Shown here in pieces: positions 32,664 to 41,526 of a stretch of 64,000 nucleotides of DNA. This DNA comes from Robbsia sp. KACC 23696 (GTDB taxonomy: Bacteria; Pseudomonadota; Gammaproteobacteria; Burkholderiales; Burkholderiaceae): positions 2,328,249-2,392,248 of the forward strand of contig NZ_CP156626.1 of assembly GCF_039852015.1 (NCBI RefSeq), in the 5' to 3' direction. How positions within the stretch are numbered: position 1 is the first letter of the stretch; every line of letters begins with the position of its first letter. The notes beneath the pieces were generated by a model, which saw only the letters and a list, made by a program, of their open reading frames with translations, searched no databases and was not told the DNA's origin. The position numbers and the translations under genes are program-made.

Positions 32664-34040
32664 CTACGCCGGCGCAGGCAGCCGGCTGAAGACGCGCGCG
32701 CGTGCCGGCCAACTGTCCGGCACGATGAAGCCGCGCGACATCTCGCGCGCCGGCTGTCCCGCCACCGGCGGCGTCAACGCCGCCACCTGACGCGGCATCG
32801 CCGACGACGGCATGTCGCTATCGAAATGCGCGTGCAGCATGCGCGCGAAGGCCACCGCGTCATAGATCCGGACGGGCGCGGCGTCCGCGGCGCCGTCGCC
32901 CGCGCCCTCTGCGGCAGCGTCCGCCTCGGCATCCGCCCTCCCCGCCGCATCGGCGCGCACGCCGCTATCGGACTGCCCCGCTTCGGGATCGTCGAGTCGC
33001 AACGGCGCCAACCAGTCCATCCGTTCCAGACTCGTCCAGCGGCAATCCGCCTGGTAACTCCACGTCAGCCATTCACTGAGCGTCGCCCACCATCCGCGCG
33101 GATGATCGGTGGCGAGCGCCGGCACATCGGCTCCGCAGTCCAATCGCTGCCAGCGTGTCAGGGGATAGAACAAGCGGCCCTTGACGAACATGCGCGGCGT
33201 CCAGGGGCCCGGCGCAAGCGCCTGCAGCGCCGGATGCGCGCTCAAGGGCAGTTGATGACGCAGCAGCCGCTGCAGCTTCCAGTCGAAACGGTCGGCCAAG
33301 CCCGCGCCCACATAGCGGTCGCATCCGCGCAAGTCGGGTAACGGCCCGCCTTCCGGATTGCCGAGCGTCGCCGGCTCACCGGCCCCGCCATCGTCGATTT
33401 CCAGATAAAACTTGACCGCCAGTTCCCAATGCTCGAACGCGCCAGTGGGGGTTTCGAACAAGGCATCGCATTCGCCAAGCGTTCTGCCGCCCGGTTGCGG
33501 CTCCCGTACGGCCAGCCCCATCGCCGTCCGTTTCAGCGCGGGGACTTCGCCCAGCCAGACGGAGAACAGGCGTTCCGCATAGCGGCCGAGCCGCCGCTCG
33601 CGACCACTCGCCTGGGTGGCAGCCAGCGGCGTCGGATCGCGTTCGAGACGTTGCAGCAGCTCCGCCATCGCGGCAGCCGGATCCGTGCCGAACAGGCGCT
33701 CCGCGAACGGATCCGCCAGCAGATCGCCGAACGCGCTACGTGCCAGCAAGGCGGGCGAGCGCAGCAACCAGGACAAATCCCGGACGGTCTGCTCGGTGAA
33801 ATCGGTGGTCCGAGGCAAGGTGGTCGATGCGCGCCCGAGCGGCGCGGGTCGCGGTGAGCCGCCCTGACGTAACTGCCTCGCCCGATGCGATAGCGGCGGC
33901 GCTTTACTGGCCGCCTCCCATCGACGTGCACGACGCACCGCTTCATAGGCCTCGAAAATACCCAGGCCCATGCGCCCCGATCCGGCATCGTCGGCCGGGT
34001 CGGCGCCGCCCCCGGGATGCGGTCTATCGGGCGAAGACAT
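32664..34040 (-). CDS. DUF1853 family protein
   Basis: This 458-residue protein matches the DUF1853 family by the segment HWELAVKFYL near residue 207 and the downstream GRLFYP and HPRGWW motifs. The family has been suggested to have a restriction-endonuclease-like fold; the Glu and Lys of WELAVK would suit a PD-(D/E)xK active site, but that is inference and no function is established to my knowledge. The N-terminus and a segment near residues 358-390 are Ala/Asp-rich and probably disordered. Its start overlaps the end of the uracil-DNA glycosylase gene by 17 nt, so a nucleic-acid role is plausible. Confidence 0.75.
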   Translation of the reverse strand: MSSPDRPHPGGGADPADDAGSGRMGLGIFEAYEAVRRARRWEAASKAPPLSHRARQLRQGGSPRPAPLGRASTTLPRTTDFTEQTVRDLSWLLRSPALLARSAFGDLLADPFAERLFGTDPAAAMAELLQRLERDPTPLAATQASGRERRLGRYAERLFSVWLGEVPALKRTAMGLAVREPQPGGRTLGECDALFETPTGAFEHWELAVKFYLEIDDGGAGEPATLGNPEGGPLPDLRGCDRYVGAGLADRFDWKLQRLLRHQLPLSAHPALQALAPGPWTPRMFVKGRLFYPLTRWQRLDCGADVPALATDHPRGWWATLSEWLTWSYQADCRWTSLERMDWLAPLRLDDPEAGQSDSGVRADAAGRADAEADAAAEGAGDGAADAAPVRIYDAVAFARMLHAHFDSDMPSSAMPRQVAALTPPVAGQPAREMSRGFIVPDSWPARARVFSRLPAPA

Positions 34041-34968
34041 CGCGCGCCCGGCAGAGGTCTTCCCATACCTTCGCCTTGTCCGACGGCGTGCGCAGCAGAT
34101 AAGCCGGATGGTAGGTCACGACGACCGGGACGCCCTCGTAATGGTGCACCGGCGTGCTCGCGCTGTCCTCACGCTGGCCGTCGTTGCCACTGCCCGCGTT
34201 GAGGCGACGCAAGGCACCGATCGTCGCATCGCTGCGCAGCAGGGTTTGCGCCGCGAACCGCCCGAGCGCCACGATGATTTTCGGCTGAATCAGGGCGATC
34301 TGACGTTGCAGATAGCCTTCACAGGCCGCGATCTCATCGGGCAAGGGATCCCGATTGCCCGGCGGCCGACACTTCACCACATTCGCGATAAAGACGTTTT
34401 CGTCGCGCCGCAGACCGAGGGCGCGCAGCATATTGTCCAGCAGCTTCCCCGCCTGCCCGACGAAAGGCTCGCCTTGCTCGTCCTCGTTCGCGCCCGGCCC
34501 CTCGCCGACGAAGAGCCAGTTCGCGCGCGGATCGCCGACGCCGAAGACGACGTTCTTTCGGGTTTCACAGAGACGGCATGCCTCGCAACCCTGCGCGTGC
34601 CGCCGCAAACCGTCGAAATCGAGCGTCGCGAGATCGATCGTCCGCGTAACGACAGGACGGACCGGCACCGCTTCGCTGCGGGCCTCGGCAGGCGACGACG
34701 CCCGCGCGGCGATCCGCTGCGGGGGGCCATCGGCCGCCCGTGGTGCGTCGGCATCGGCACCGACATAGACCGCGTCAGCCGTGTCAGTCGCCGTCGCCGG
34801 CGATGGTGGCGTCTCATCGGACGCGGTGCGCAAACGCCATAACGCCGAGAGGCCGAATACTTCCATCACCGGATCGATCGTCTCGGATGCAACCGGCGCC
34901 GGCTTCGTTCCACGCGGACCCGGGCCGGACGGACGCGACGGGCGGCCCCGCTCAGACGGCAACGTCAT
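34024..34968 (-). CDS. Uracil-DNA glycosylase, family 4 (Fe-S)
   Basis: Family 4 glycosylases remove uracil from DNA in base-excision repair. The 314-residue product has CEACRLCETRKNVVFG with two iron-sulfur cysteines, two more in KCRPPGNRDPLPDEIAAC, the catalytic loop GEGPGANEDEQGEPFVG and the late YHPAYLLR motif. Residues 1 to about 115 are a Pro/Ala/Thr-rich extension not needed for catalysis. The ATG at 34968, with GGGAG eight bases upstream, is preferred over the ATG at 34995. It overlaps rimI by 17 nt upstream and the DUF1853 gene downstream. Confidence 0.92.
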   Translation of the reverse strand: MTLPSERGRPSRPSGPGPRGTKPAPVASETIDPVMEVFGLSALWRLRTASDETPPSPATATDTADAVYVGADADAPRAADGPPQRIAARASSPAEARSEAVPVRPVVTRTIDLATLDFDGLRRHAQGCEACRLCETRKNVVFGVGDPRANWLFVGEGPGANEDEQGEPFVGQAGKLLDNMLRALGLRRDENVFIANVVKCRPPGNRDPLPDEIAACEGYLQRQIALIQPKIIVALGRFAAQTLLRSDATIGALRRLNAGSGNDGQREDSASTPVHHYEGVPVVVTYHPAYLLRTPSDKAKVWEDLCRARDVFAR

Positions 34969-35464
34969 TGACCGGCTCCCGTTTGACTTTGACACGCATC
35001 ACGATGGCGTCTTCGCGCGTGTTGTTGCGCGCCGGATAGTAATTGCGGCGCCGCCCGATCTCATGGAAACCGAACCGCTCATACAGACGAATGGCATGCG
35101 TATTGGACGGCCGAACTTCAAGCAGCACCGCGTAAATATCCCGCGATAGCGCCACCCGACGCGCATCGCGCAACAGTTGCTGGCCGATGCCCCGGCCCTG
35201 GAACAACGGCGCAACACAGAGATTCAATACGTGCAGATCGTCGACGGCGGGCATCAGCATCGCATAGCCGACCAGTTCGCCGCCCTGCCGTTCGGCGATG
35301 CGGCCGATATAGCCCGACCGCAACGAATCAAGAAAGTTGACATCGGTCCAAGGAAACTCGTAGGCCCGATGTTCGATCGCCATGATGGCGGCTACATCGT
35401 CGGACGTCATATCGCGGATGACGATCGGCAGGCCGACGGGCGTCGGCACCGGTTGCGCACTCAT
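34952..35464 (-). CDS. rimI: Ribosomal-protein-alanine N-acetyltransferase
   Basis: RimI acetylates the N-terminal alanine of ribosomal protein S18 with acetyl-CoA. The 170-residue GNAT protein has the EHRAYEFPWT substrate motif, the acetyl-CoA loop FQGRGIGQQLL, LEVRPSN and the ARLYERFGF-like segment (IRLYERFGFHEIGRRRNYY). The ATG at 35464 overlaps the tsaB stop in an ATGA arrangement, so translation is coupled. rimI next to tsaB is a widespread pairing. Confidence 0.95.
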   Translation of the reverse strand: MSAQPVPTPVGLPIVIRDMTSDDVAAIMAIEHRAYEFPWTDVNFLDSLRSGYIGRIAERQGGELVGYAMLMPAVDDLHVLNLCVAPLFQGRGIGQQLLRDARRVALSRDIYAVLLEVRPSNTHAIRLYERFGFHEIGRRRNYYPARNNTREDAIVMRVKVKREPVNDVAV

Positions 35465-36474
35465 GCCCCTGCCTCCTTCGATACGGATTTGGCCTCCTTG
35501 GCCGCCAGCCGCTCCTTCGTGGTCAACGCGACCTTGTCGCGCACGTAACGGGGCTGTGCCATCGCCGCCGGCACCGCCGCGCCCGCGTGCCAGGCGCGCC
35601 ATCCCAGTGCGGCCAGCGCCAGCGGCTCGGGCCAGGCCGCCTCGTCGCAGGCCGATGCCTGCGCGCGCAACGGCAACGCATCCCCGAAAATCGCTGCGGC
35701 ATTGCCGGCCAGCACGAAGCCGGCGGCCCTATCCGCCGTGGCCGAATCCGACGCGTTGGACGGCGCGGCCGACCACGAAGCCGGCGGCGCCTGAAGATGC
35801 TGCGGCGGCGCCACGTGCGCGTCGATCTCGACACGCCATCCGCCGTCCGCCTCCCAGCCGAAGGCCGCCGCATAGCACTCGCCCATGCGCGCATCGACGG
35901 CCACATAGACGCGCCTCGGCCGGACGTGCGGCGCTGCCCGCAGGCGCGCCGACTCGGCACACGCCATCAAGGTATCGAGCGGCACCACCGGCATATCGTT
36001 GGCGAAGGCGAGGCCTTGCGCGGCGCCTGTCGCCGTACGCACGCCCGTGAACGAACCTGGGCCGGCGCCGAATGCGATCGCCCCACAGGACGGCAAGGCG
36101 ATGCCGGCCGCGTCGAGCACGGCTTGCACCATCGGCAGCAAGGCCTCGCTCGATACCGCACCGGTCCGCCGCCAACAGGCGACGATCCGCGCGCCCGCAA
36201 CGATGTCGTCGCGTATCGTGATCGTCGTGATCTCCGAGGCGGCCATGTCGGCAGCCGCCGCGACGGCAGGCGATACCGGAGGCGACGTGTCGGAAAGGGG
36301 CAATGGCAGACAGACGGCCACGGCACAGGCGTCGGTCGATGTATCGATGACGAGCAAGGCCGTCCGCGCGGACGGACCGCCGACGGATACAGAGGCCGAA
36401 CGAAAACCTGTCGGGTCAGACGACGGATCGGCCGAACCCGCGGCAGCGGAGCGATGTGCAGCGATATGATTCAT
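35461..36474 (-). CDS. tsaB: tRNA threonylcarbamoyladenosine biosynthesis protein TsaB
   Basis: TsaB pairs with TsaD and TsaE to make the t6A37 modification of ANN-decoding tRNAs. The 337-residue product has the ASKHA-fold GAGPGSFTGVRTATGAAQGLAF motif and the YVAVDARMGECYAA segment. It is about 100 residues longer than E. coli TsaB. The extra length lies in a Ser/Ala/Asp-rich N-terminus, an insert near residues 60-80, a loop near 245-260 and a Lys/Glu-rich C-terminal tail. The ATG at 36474 is the best start I can find. Divergent from the acyl-CoA-binding protein gene. Confidence 0.9.
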   Translation of the reverse strand: MNHIAAHRSAAAGSADPSSDPTGFRSASVSVGGPSARTALLVIDTSTDACAVAVCLPLPLSDTSPPVSPAVAAAADMAASEITTITIRDDIVAGARIVACWRRTGAVSSEALLPMVQAVLDAAGIALPSCGAIAFGAGPGSFTGVRTATGAAQGLAFANDMPVVPLDTLMACAESARLRAAPHVRPRRVYVAVDARMGECYAAAFGWEADGGWRVEIDAHVAPPQHLQAPPASWSAAPSNASDSATADRAAGFVLAGNAAAIFGDALPLRAQASACDEAAWPEPLALAALGWRAWHAGAAVPAAMAQPRYVRDKVALTTKERLAAKEAKSVSKEAGA

Positions 36475-36607
36475 TCGCGCATTGTACCTTCCCGGTCGCG
36501 CGCATACGAGCAGAGGCACTATTCGATTCCAAACGGCCCCGTCGGCGACGTTGCACGCGTACGATGGCCTGCGCATCCTTTCACGCAGTCCACCGGAATC
36601 CGACATC

Positions 36608-36928
36608 ATGGCCGACCAGCCGCAGTCCCCGCTCCCCACCGCTGCCGCCGCGCAGGCGACCGACACCGAGGCGGCAGCGGCTTTCGCACTCGCGCAGGAA
36701 CGCGTGAAGACGCTGTCGGCCAAGCCCGGGCCGATCCACCTGCTGCGCCTCTATAGTCTCTATAAGCAGGCGACGGTGGGCGACGCCACCGGCGAGCGAC
36801 CCGGCATGACGGACTTCGCCGGTCGAGCTAAGTTCGACGCCTGGGCCATGCTCCGCGGCACGCCGGCCGATGCGGCGATGCGCGCCTACGCCGCTGCCGT
36901 CGACGAATTGCTGGCCGCCGACGCCTAG
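36608..36928 (+). CDS. Acyl-CoA-binding protein
   Basis: ACBP binds long-chain acyl-CoA esters in the cytoplasm, buffering and carrying them. The 106-residue product has an Ala-rich 20-residue lead, then the four-helix domain with the signature LLRLYSLYKQATVGD, the ERPGM turn, and KFDAWAMLRG with the conserved Lys and Trp. Such proteins are common in eukaryotes and patchy in bacteria. The ATG at 36608 begins the domain lead. It stands alone between tsaB and the helicase leader, so context says little about its role. Confidence 0.88.
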   Translation: MADQPQSPLPTAAAAQATDTEAAAAFALAQERVKTLSAKPGPIHLLRLYSLYKQATVGDATGERPGMTDFAGRAKFDAWAMLRGTPADAAMRAYAAAVDELLAADA

Positions 36929-37450
36929 TGGCGCGCAGTTTGGGCACCGAAACACCACAGGGCGCCCTGACGAAAATGCCGATAGCACTTCTGTGCAAAA
37001 ACCGTTATACTCGGCAATCGCTGGCGTTACTGCTTTCGTGCTTCGTAGTTAACCCGTCGGTTAACAAGTCGTAAAACCGACCCCTTTCCGGATTGGCCAA
37101 GTCATCGGCGCCCGGACACGAAGCGAAGCACGCCGCCAGCGTGCAAGCGTTTTGCCCCAATCCCAGTTTAGAAACTGTCCCCCTGCTCCCTGCTGCCGAC
37201 ACGCGAAGTAATCAGCGCGTCGGGGCACGGTTCACGAAGAAGCAGGCGGTGCACTGCCAGTCCCGAAAAGGACCAGCGGCTGTGCCAGCCCTGTTTGCTG
37301 TCCGATAGGTTCTAACGACGGTGGGCGCATCCGGTTTCCGGATGCGCCTAACCGGCCACGTCCCGCTTCTCGTTTTGCTTCGTGCATTCGATGACTTGGC
37401 GACGCCGATTGGCGCCGACGCCTCATTTCACACTCGAGGATTTCGAATAC
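36929..37450 (+). promoter_or_regulatory. Long leader of DEAD-box helicase gene
   Basis: These 522 nt hold no convincing gene. A TATACT (37006-37011) could be a -10 element, without a clear -35. If used, it leaves a leader of over 400 nt containing a 7-bp inverted repeat (37048-37065) and an 11-bp hairpin (37324-37348). Long structured leaders are typical of cold-induced RNA helicase genes such as E. coli deaD; here that is inference. Confidence 0.4.
37324..37348 (+). repeat. Perfect 11-bp hairpin in helicase leader
   Basis: Arms 37324-37334 and 37338-37348 pair perfectly around TTT, about 100 nt before the helicase ATG. The following 30 nt are T/C-rich but lack an immediate T-run, so it may attenuate transcription or gate translation. 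Confidence 0.55.
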
Positions 37451-39037
37451 ATGACTTTTAGCTCAACGACCCAGAACGGCGACGCAACGATCGCTACCCA
37501 GGCTGACGTGCCGGCAACCGACCTGCCCGAAACGGCAGTCGCAGCCGAAGCACTGCCGAGTGGCGAAGCGTTCGCCGCTCTCGGTCTCGCACCGGAGATC
37601 GTTTCCGCGCTGGTGGCTGCCGGTTTTACCGGCCCGACGCCCGTGCAGGAAAAAGCGGTTCCCGCAGCGATTTCCGGCCGCGATCTGCTGGTCTCCAGCC
37701 CGACCGGTTCGGGCAAGACCGCAGCGTTCATGCTGCCCGCCATCCAACGTTTCTCCGTCGCACGCGCTGCGGCACAGGCTGCCGCTGCAAAGCCGGCTGC
37801 CGGCCCGCGTGCTGAAACCGAGCGTCGACGCCCGCAATACCAACCGGCACGTCCGAGCCTGTTGGTACTGACCCCCACCCGTGAACTGGCAATGCAGGTC
37901 ACCACGGCCGCTGAACAGTTCGGCAAGAACTTGCGCAAGCTGCGTTGCGTCAGCGTCCTCGGTGGCGTGCCGTATCGCCAACAGTTGGCGCTGTTGGCCA
38001 AGCAGCCGGAAATCCTGGTGGCAACGCCGGGCCGTCTGCTGGACCATATCGAACGTGGCCGCATCGATCTGTCGCAACTGCAGATGCTGGTGCTGGACGA
38101 AGCCGACCGTATGCTGGACATGGGCTTCATCGACGACATCGAAACGATCGTCGCGGCAACGCCGGCGACGCGTCAGACGCTGTTGTTCTCGGCAACGATC
38201 GACCAGAAGATCAGCTCGCTGACCAAGCGCCTGCTGAACGACCCGGTGTCGATCGAGATCGCCCGTGGCGCGCAACAAAAGGCGAATATCGCCCAGTCGA
38301 TCCTGTGGGTCGATGACCGTGCCCACAAGGACCGTCTGCTGTCGCATCTGTTGAACGACGAATCGCTGGATCAAGCGATCATCTTCACGGCCACGAAGAG
38401 CGATGCCGACATGCTCGCAGGCCGCCTGTCCGACGAAGGTTTCTCGTCGGCGGCACTGCACGGCGATCTGCCGCAAGGCGCGCGTAACCGCACGCTGAAC
38501 GCACTGCGCGAGCGTAAGGTTCGTGTCCTGGTGGCAACCGACGTCGCAGCCCGCGGCATTGACGTGCCGGGCATCACGCACGTGTTCAACTACGATCTGC
38601 CGAAGTTCGCGGAAGACTACGTTCACCGTATCGGTCGTACCGGCCGCGCTGGCCGTACCGGCACGGCAATCAGCCTGGCGCACCACGCCGAAGCGCAAGC
38701 AGTGAAGCGTATCGAACGCTTCACGCATCAGCCGCTGCCGGTGTCGGTGATCGTCGGTTTCGAACCGCGTCGTACGCCGTCGATGTCGTCGGCACCGCGT
38801 GGTGGTGCACGTGGCCGTTCTTTCGGTAACGGCGGTGGCGGCAGCGCCGGCGCTGGCCGTGGCGGCTATGCGGGCAACCGCGGCACCGGTACGGGCGGCG
38901 GCGGTGGCTATGCTGGCCGTAGCGGCAACGGCGGCGGTTACGCTGGCCGTAGCGGCAGCGGTGGTGGTTACGCCGGCCGCAGCGCGAGCGAAGGCTATGG
39001 CCGTCGCCGTGACGGCGGTTCGTCCGACCGCGGCTAA
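37451..39037 (+). CDS. DEAD-box ATP-dependent RNA helicase
   Basis: This protein unwinds RNA, probably in ribosome assembly or RNA decay. The 528-residue product has a 40-residue lead, the Q motif (GFTGPTPVQEKAV), motif I SPTGSGKT, Ia PTRELAMQ, II VLDEADRMLDMGF, III SAT, and the C-terminal HRIGRTGRAGRTG. An Arg-rich insert of about 25 residues lies between motifs I and Ia. The tail is Gly/Arg/Tyr-rich, with GGYAGRSG repeats like those of RhlE-type helicases. GAGGA precedes the ATG at 37451; an upstream GTG at 37382 is also in frame. RhlE, DeaD and DbpA types cannot be separated safely here. Confidence 0.92.
   Translation: MTFSSTTQNGDATIATQADVPATDLPETAVAAEALPSGEAFAALGLAPEIVSALVAAGFTGPTPVQEKAVPAAISGRDLLVSSPTGSGKTAAFMLPAIQRFSVARAAAQAAAAKPAAGPRAETERRRPQYQPARPSLLVLTPTRELAMQVTTAAEQFGKNLRKLRCVSVLGGVPYRQQLALLAKQPEILVATPGRLLDHIERGRIDLSQLQMLVLDEADRMLDMGFIDDIETIVAATPATRQTLLFSATIDQKISSLTKRLLNDPVSIEIARGAQQKANIAQSILWVDDRAHKDRLLSHLLNDESLDQAIIFTATKSDADMLAGRLSDEGFSSAALHGDLPQGARNRTLNALRERKVRVLVATDVAARGIDVPGITHVFNYDLPKFAEDYVHRIGRTGRAGRTGTAISLAHHAEAQAVKRIERFTHQPLPVSVIVGFEPRRTPSMSSAPRGGARGRSFGNGGGGSAGAGRGGYAGNRGTGTGGGGGYAGRSGNGGGYAGRSGSGGGYAGRSASEGYGRRRDGGSSDRG
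38830..38990 (+). repeat. Gly/Arg/Tyr-rich repeats in helicase tail
   Basis: Degenerate units encode GGYAGRSGNG-like decapeptides, the clearest three around 38925-38985. Such tails in RNA helicases bind RNA weakly and can aid condensation. Units preserve the frame. Confidence 0.6.
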
Positions 39038-39096
39038 GCGGCTGGCGTAAGTCGGCCGGTCCCGACCGGTCGATCAATGCCGTGCCTGCTGAACCG

Positions 39097-39136
39097 AACC
39101 CCCGCGACACGCAATGTGTCGCGGGGGTTTTCCTTT
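39097..39136 (+). terminator. Strong intrinsic terminator after helicase gene
   Basis: A perfect 12-bp GC-rich stem (39099-39110 with 39116-39127) around a 5-nt loop is followed by TTTTCCTTTT. It lies 60 nt after the stop and is the clearest terminator on the plus strand here. Confidence 0.92.
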
Positions 39137-39202
39137 TGGCTTCCCGTCTGTCGGGAAACGCCCCCTCACCCAAGCGCCCCGCCGATTCGGCGCAACCCTC
39201 GA

Positions 39203-39221
39203 ATTTTCACAATGTGAAAAT
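39203..39221. promoter_or_regulatory. Palindromic candidate operator upstream of aceA
   Basis: ATTTTCACA and TGTGAAAAT (39203-39211, 39213-39221) form a 19-bp palindrome around one base, about 275 nt upstream of aceA. The surrounding 39140-39495 has no gene and is unusually AT-rich around 39290-39350. The shape suits a dimeric regulator; which one cannot be said. Confidence 0.45.
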
Positions 39222-39495
39222 CTTGTGCAATGCATGAAATCGGCTGTGGCAGCGCAGCAGAAAAGCGTTTCACCATCCGCCGCTCATTTCACGATATGGG
39301 ATTTTGGCGATACCGCATTGATTAATAAGAAGTAAATTTTAATCGTTGCAAGACGAATGACGGTCGACACGATCGTCGCGCCTGCCTAGACTGGGTTTAA
39401 CGACGGGACGGCACGAACAGCCGAGTGTCATCGGCGCCATCGTCCGCGCTCCCGCATGCGTCTCCCTTTCCATCGACCTAGCTTGGAGCACCACC

Positions 39496-40893
39496 ATGAC
39501 GAACGATCATCGCAAGCATGATGCAAGCAATCAGCAGTCCTTATCGAACGGTAGTGATGGCAAACGACACGATCGCGACGCCTGCGCCGCCTTGCGTCAC
39601 GACTGGGCGGTTTCACCCCGTTGGGCAGGCATCAAGCGCGGTTACGATGCCGAGGAGGTTTGTCGCCTGCGCGGTTCGGTTCAGCCGGAACATACGCTGG
39701 CGCGGCGCGGTGCCGAGCGGCTGTGGTCTTTATTGCAGCGTCAATCGCTGCCGGCGGGAAGCGGCCGGCACGGCGTCGATCGACCCTTCGTCAACGCCTT
39801 GGGCGCGCTGACCGGCAATCAGGCCATGCAGCAGGTCAAAGCCGGCCTTCAGGCCATCTATTTGTCGGGATGGCAGGTGGCCGGCGATGCGAACCAGGCG
39901 GGAGCGATGTATCCGGACCAATCGCTGTATCCGGTCAACTCGGTGCCGCAGGTGGTTCGCGCGATCAATAACACCCTTACCCGCGCCGATCAGATCCAGT
40001 GGGCGGATGGCACCCGCCCGGGCGATCCCGGATATATCGATTATTTCGCGCCGATCGTCGCCGACGCGGAAGCAGGTTTCGGCGGGGTGCTGAATGCCTT
40101 CGAGCTGATGAAGGCGATGATCGATGCGGGCGCGGCCGGGGTGCATTTCGAGGATCAGTTGGCCTCGGCGAAAAAATGCGGTCATCTAGGCGGCAAGGTG
40201 CTGGTCCCGACACGGGAAGCCATCGGCAAATTGCTCGCGGCCCGCCTCGCGGCGGACGTCAGCGGCGTGCCTACCTTGCTGATCGCGCGCACCGACGCCC
40301 AGGCAGCGAACCTGATCACCTCGGACATCGATCCGCTCGATCAGCCCTTCCTGACCGGCAAACGGACCGTCGAAGGCTTTTACCGGACCCACGCCGGACT
40401 GGAACAGGCGATCGCGCGCGGCCTCGCCTATGCGCCGTATGCCGATTTGATCTGGTGCGAAACCGGCAAGCCCGATCTGCTCGAAGCGCGCCGCTTCGCC
40501 GACGCCATCCATGCGCAGTTTCCAGGTAAGGCACTGGCGTATAACTGCTCGCCGTCGTTCAACTGGAAACGGAATCTGGACGATGCGACGATTGCCCGGT
40601 TCCAGCATGCGCTGGCGGAAATGGGCTACACCTTCCAATTCATCACGCTGGCCGGCTTCCATAGCTTGAACTACAGCATGTTCGATCTGGCGCACGGCTA
40701 TGCGCGCGAACAGATGAGCGCCTTCGTCCAGCTGCAACAACGGGAATTCGATGCGGCCGATCGCGGCTTCACCGCCGTCAAGCACCAGCACGAAGTGGGC
40801 ACCGGCTATTTCGACGCGGTCACGCAGACGATCGAACGCCAGTCGTCGACCACCGCCCTTACCGGATCGACGGAAGAAGCGCAGTTTGCCTGA
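39496..40893 (+). CDS. aceA: Isocitrate lyase
   Basis: AceA splits isocitrate into succinate and glyoxylate, the first step of the glyoxylate shunt for growth on acetate or fatty acids. The 465-residue product has the catalytic KKCGH at 226-230 (Cys228 nucleophile), the DAEAGFGG metal-site segment, the VHFEDQ motif and [11 protein letters not shown] 30-residue polar lead precedes the conserved start, making it slightly longer than the E. coli enzyme. GGAG lies seven bases before the ATG. Malate synthase is not in the window. It is convergent with the UspA gene. Confidence 0.96.
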   Translation: MTNDHRKHDASNQQSLSNGSDGKRHDRDACAALRHDWAVSPRWAGIKRGYDAEEVCRLRGSVQPEHTLARRGAERLWSLLQRQSLPAGSGRHGVDRPFVNALGALTGNQAMQQVKAGLQAIYLSGWQVAGDANQAGAMYPDQSLYPVNSVPQVVRAINNTLTRADQIQWADGTRPGDPGYIDYFAPIVADAEAGFGGVLNAFELMKAMIDAGAAGVHFEDQLASAKKCGHLGGKVLVPTREAIGKLLAARLAADVSGVPTLLIARTDAQAANLITSDIDPLDQPFLTGKRTVEGFYRTHAGLEQAIARGLAYAPYADLIWCETGKPDLLEARRFADAIHAQFPGKALAYNCSPSFNWKRNLDDATIARFQHALAEMGYTFQFITLAGFHSLNYSMFDLAHGYAREQMSAFVQLQQREFDAADRGFTAVKHQHEVGTGYFDAVTQTIERQSSTTALTGSTEEAQFA

Positions 40894-40935
40894 CGCGGTG
40901 CCGCTACTGCCACCGTTGCCGCTACCGTTGCCGGA

Positions 40936-41370
40936 TCAGCGGTAGATCAGCACCGGAATCCGCGTGTGCGACAAGACACGCTGGGTTTCGCTGCCGACCA
41001 GCATTTGCGCCAGACCATGGCGCCCGTGCGACGCCATCAGGATCACATCGCAGCCCGCCCCCTCGGCGGTCTCGACAATGCCGAGGTAGGGCGAGGCATG
41101 CGTGCTGACGCGCGTCGTACAGGGCACGCCCCGTGACGCCGCCAGGGACGAAACTTCATCGAGATGTCGTTGCGCATCGCGCTCGCAACGCATTTGAAAG
41201 TCCATCGGCGGCTCGACGATGACCTCGGTAAACGGCGACACCGGATACGCCGGCAGGCAGGCATAGCCTGTCAGCGTGCCGCCCGTCGTGGCGGCGAGTT
41301 GGACGGCGGCATTCACCGCCTTTTGCGACAGTTCGGAACCGTCGGTGGGTACGAAAATGTGCTTGAACAT
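40936..41370 (-). CDS. Universal stress protein UspA family
   Basis: A small cytosolic nucleotide-binding stress protein of unknown exact target. The 144-residue single-domain product starts MFKHIFVPTDGSELS and has the ATP-binding motif G-x2-G-x9-G-S as GRHGLAQMLVGSETQRVL, so it is probably an ATP-binding Usp rather than a UspA-type non-binder. No operon partner is evident; aceA is convergent downstream. Confidence 0.93.
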   Translation of the reverse strand: MFKHIFVPTDGSELSQKAVNAAVQLAATTGGTLTGYACLPAYPVSPFTEVIVEPPMDFQMRCERDAQRHLDEVSSLAASRGVPCTTRVSTHASPYLGIVETAEGAGCDVILMASHGRHGLAQMLVGSETQRVLSHTRIPVLIYR

Positions 41371-41526
41371 GGCAGAGGCTCCCGGTCGGAGGAACGCCGT
41401 TGATCGTGCTCAATCGCACGCGCTGCGCGGATCTACGCAGCGCGCGGCCAGACACTGCACCACACTGCGACTCCATTCTAGTACGTCCCGCGTCGCGCAA
41501 AAATGCCACGGCAGCAGTTGTCGTGC

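Noticed and set aside
37093-37308. 71-codon frame in the helicase leader
   Set aside because: No family match, unconvincing start context and composition unlike nearby genes; the region is better read as leader.
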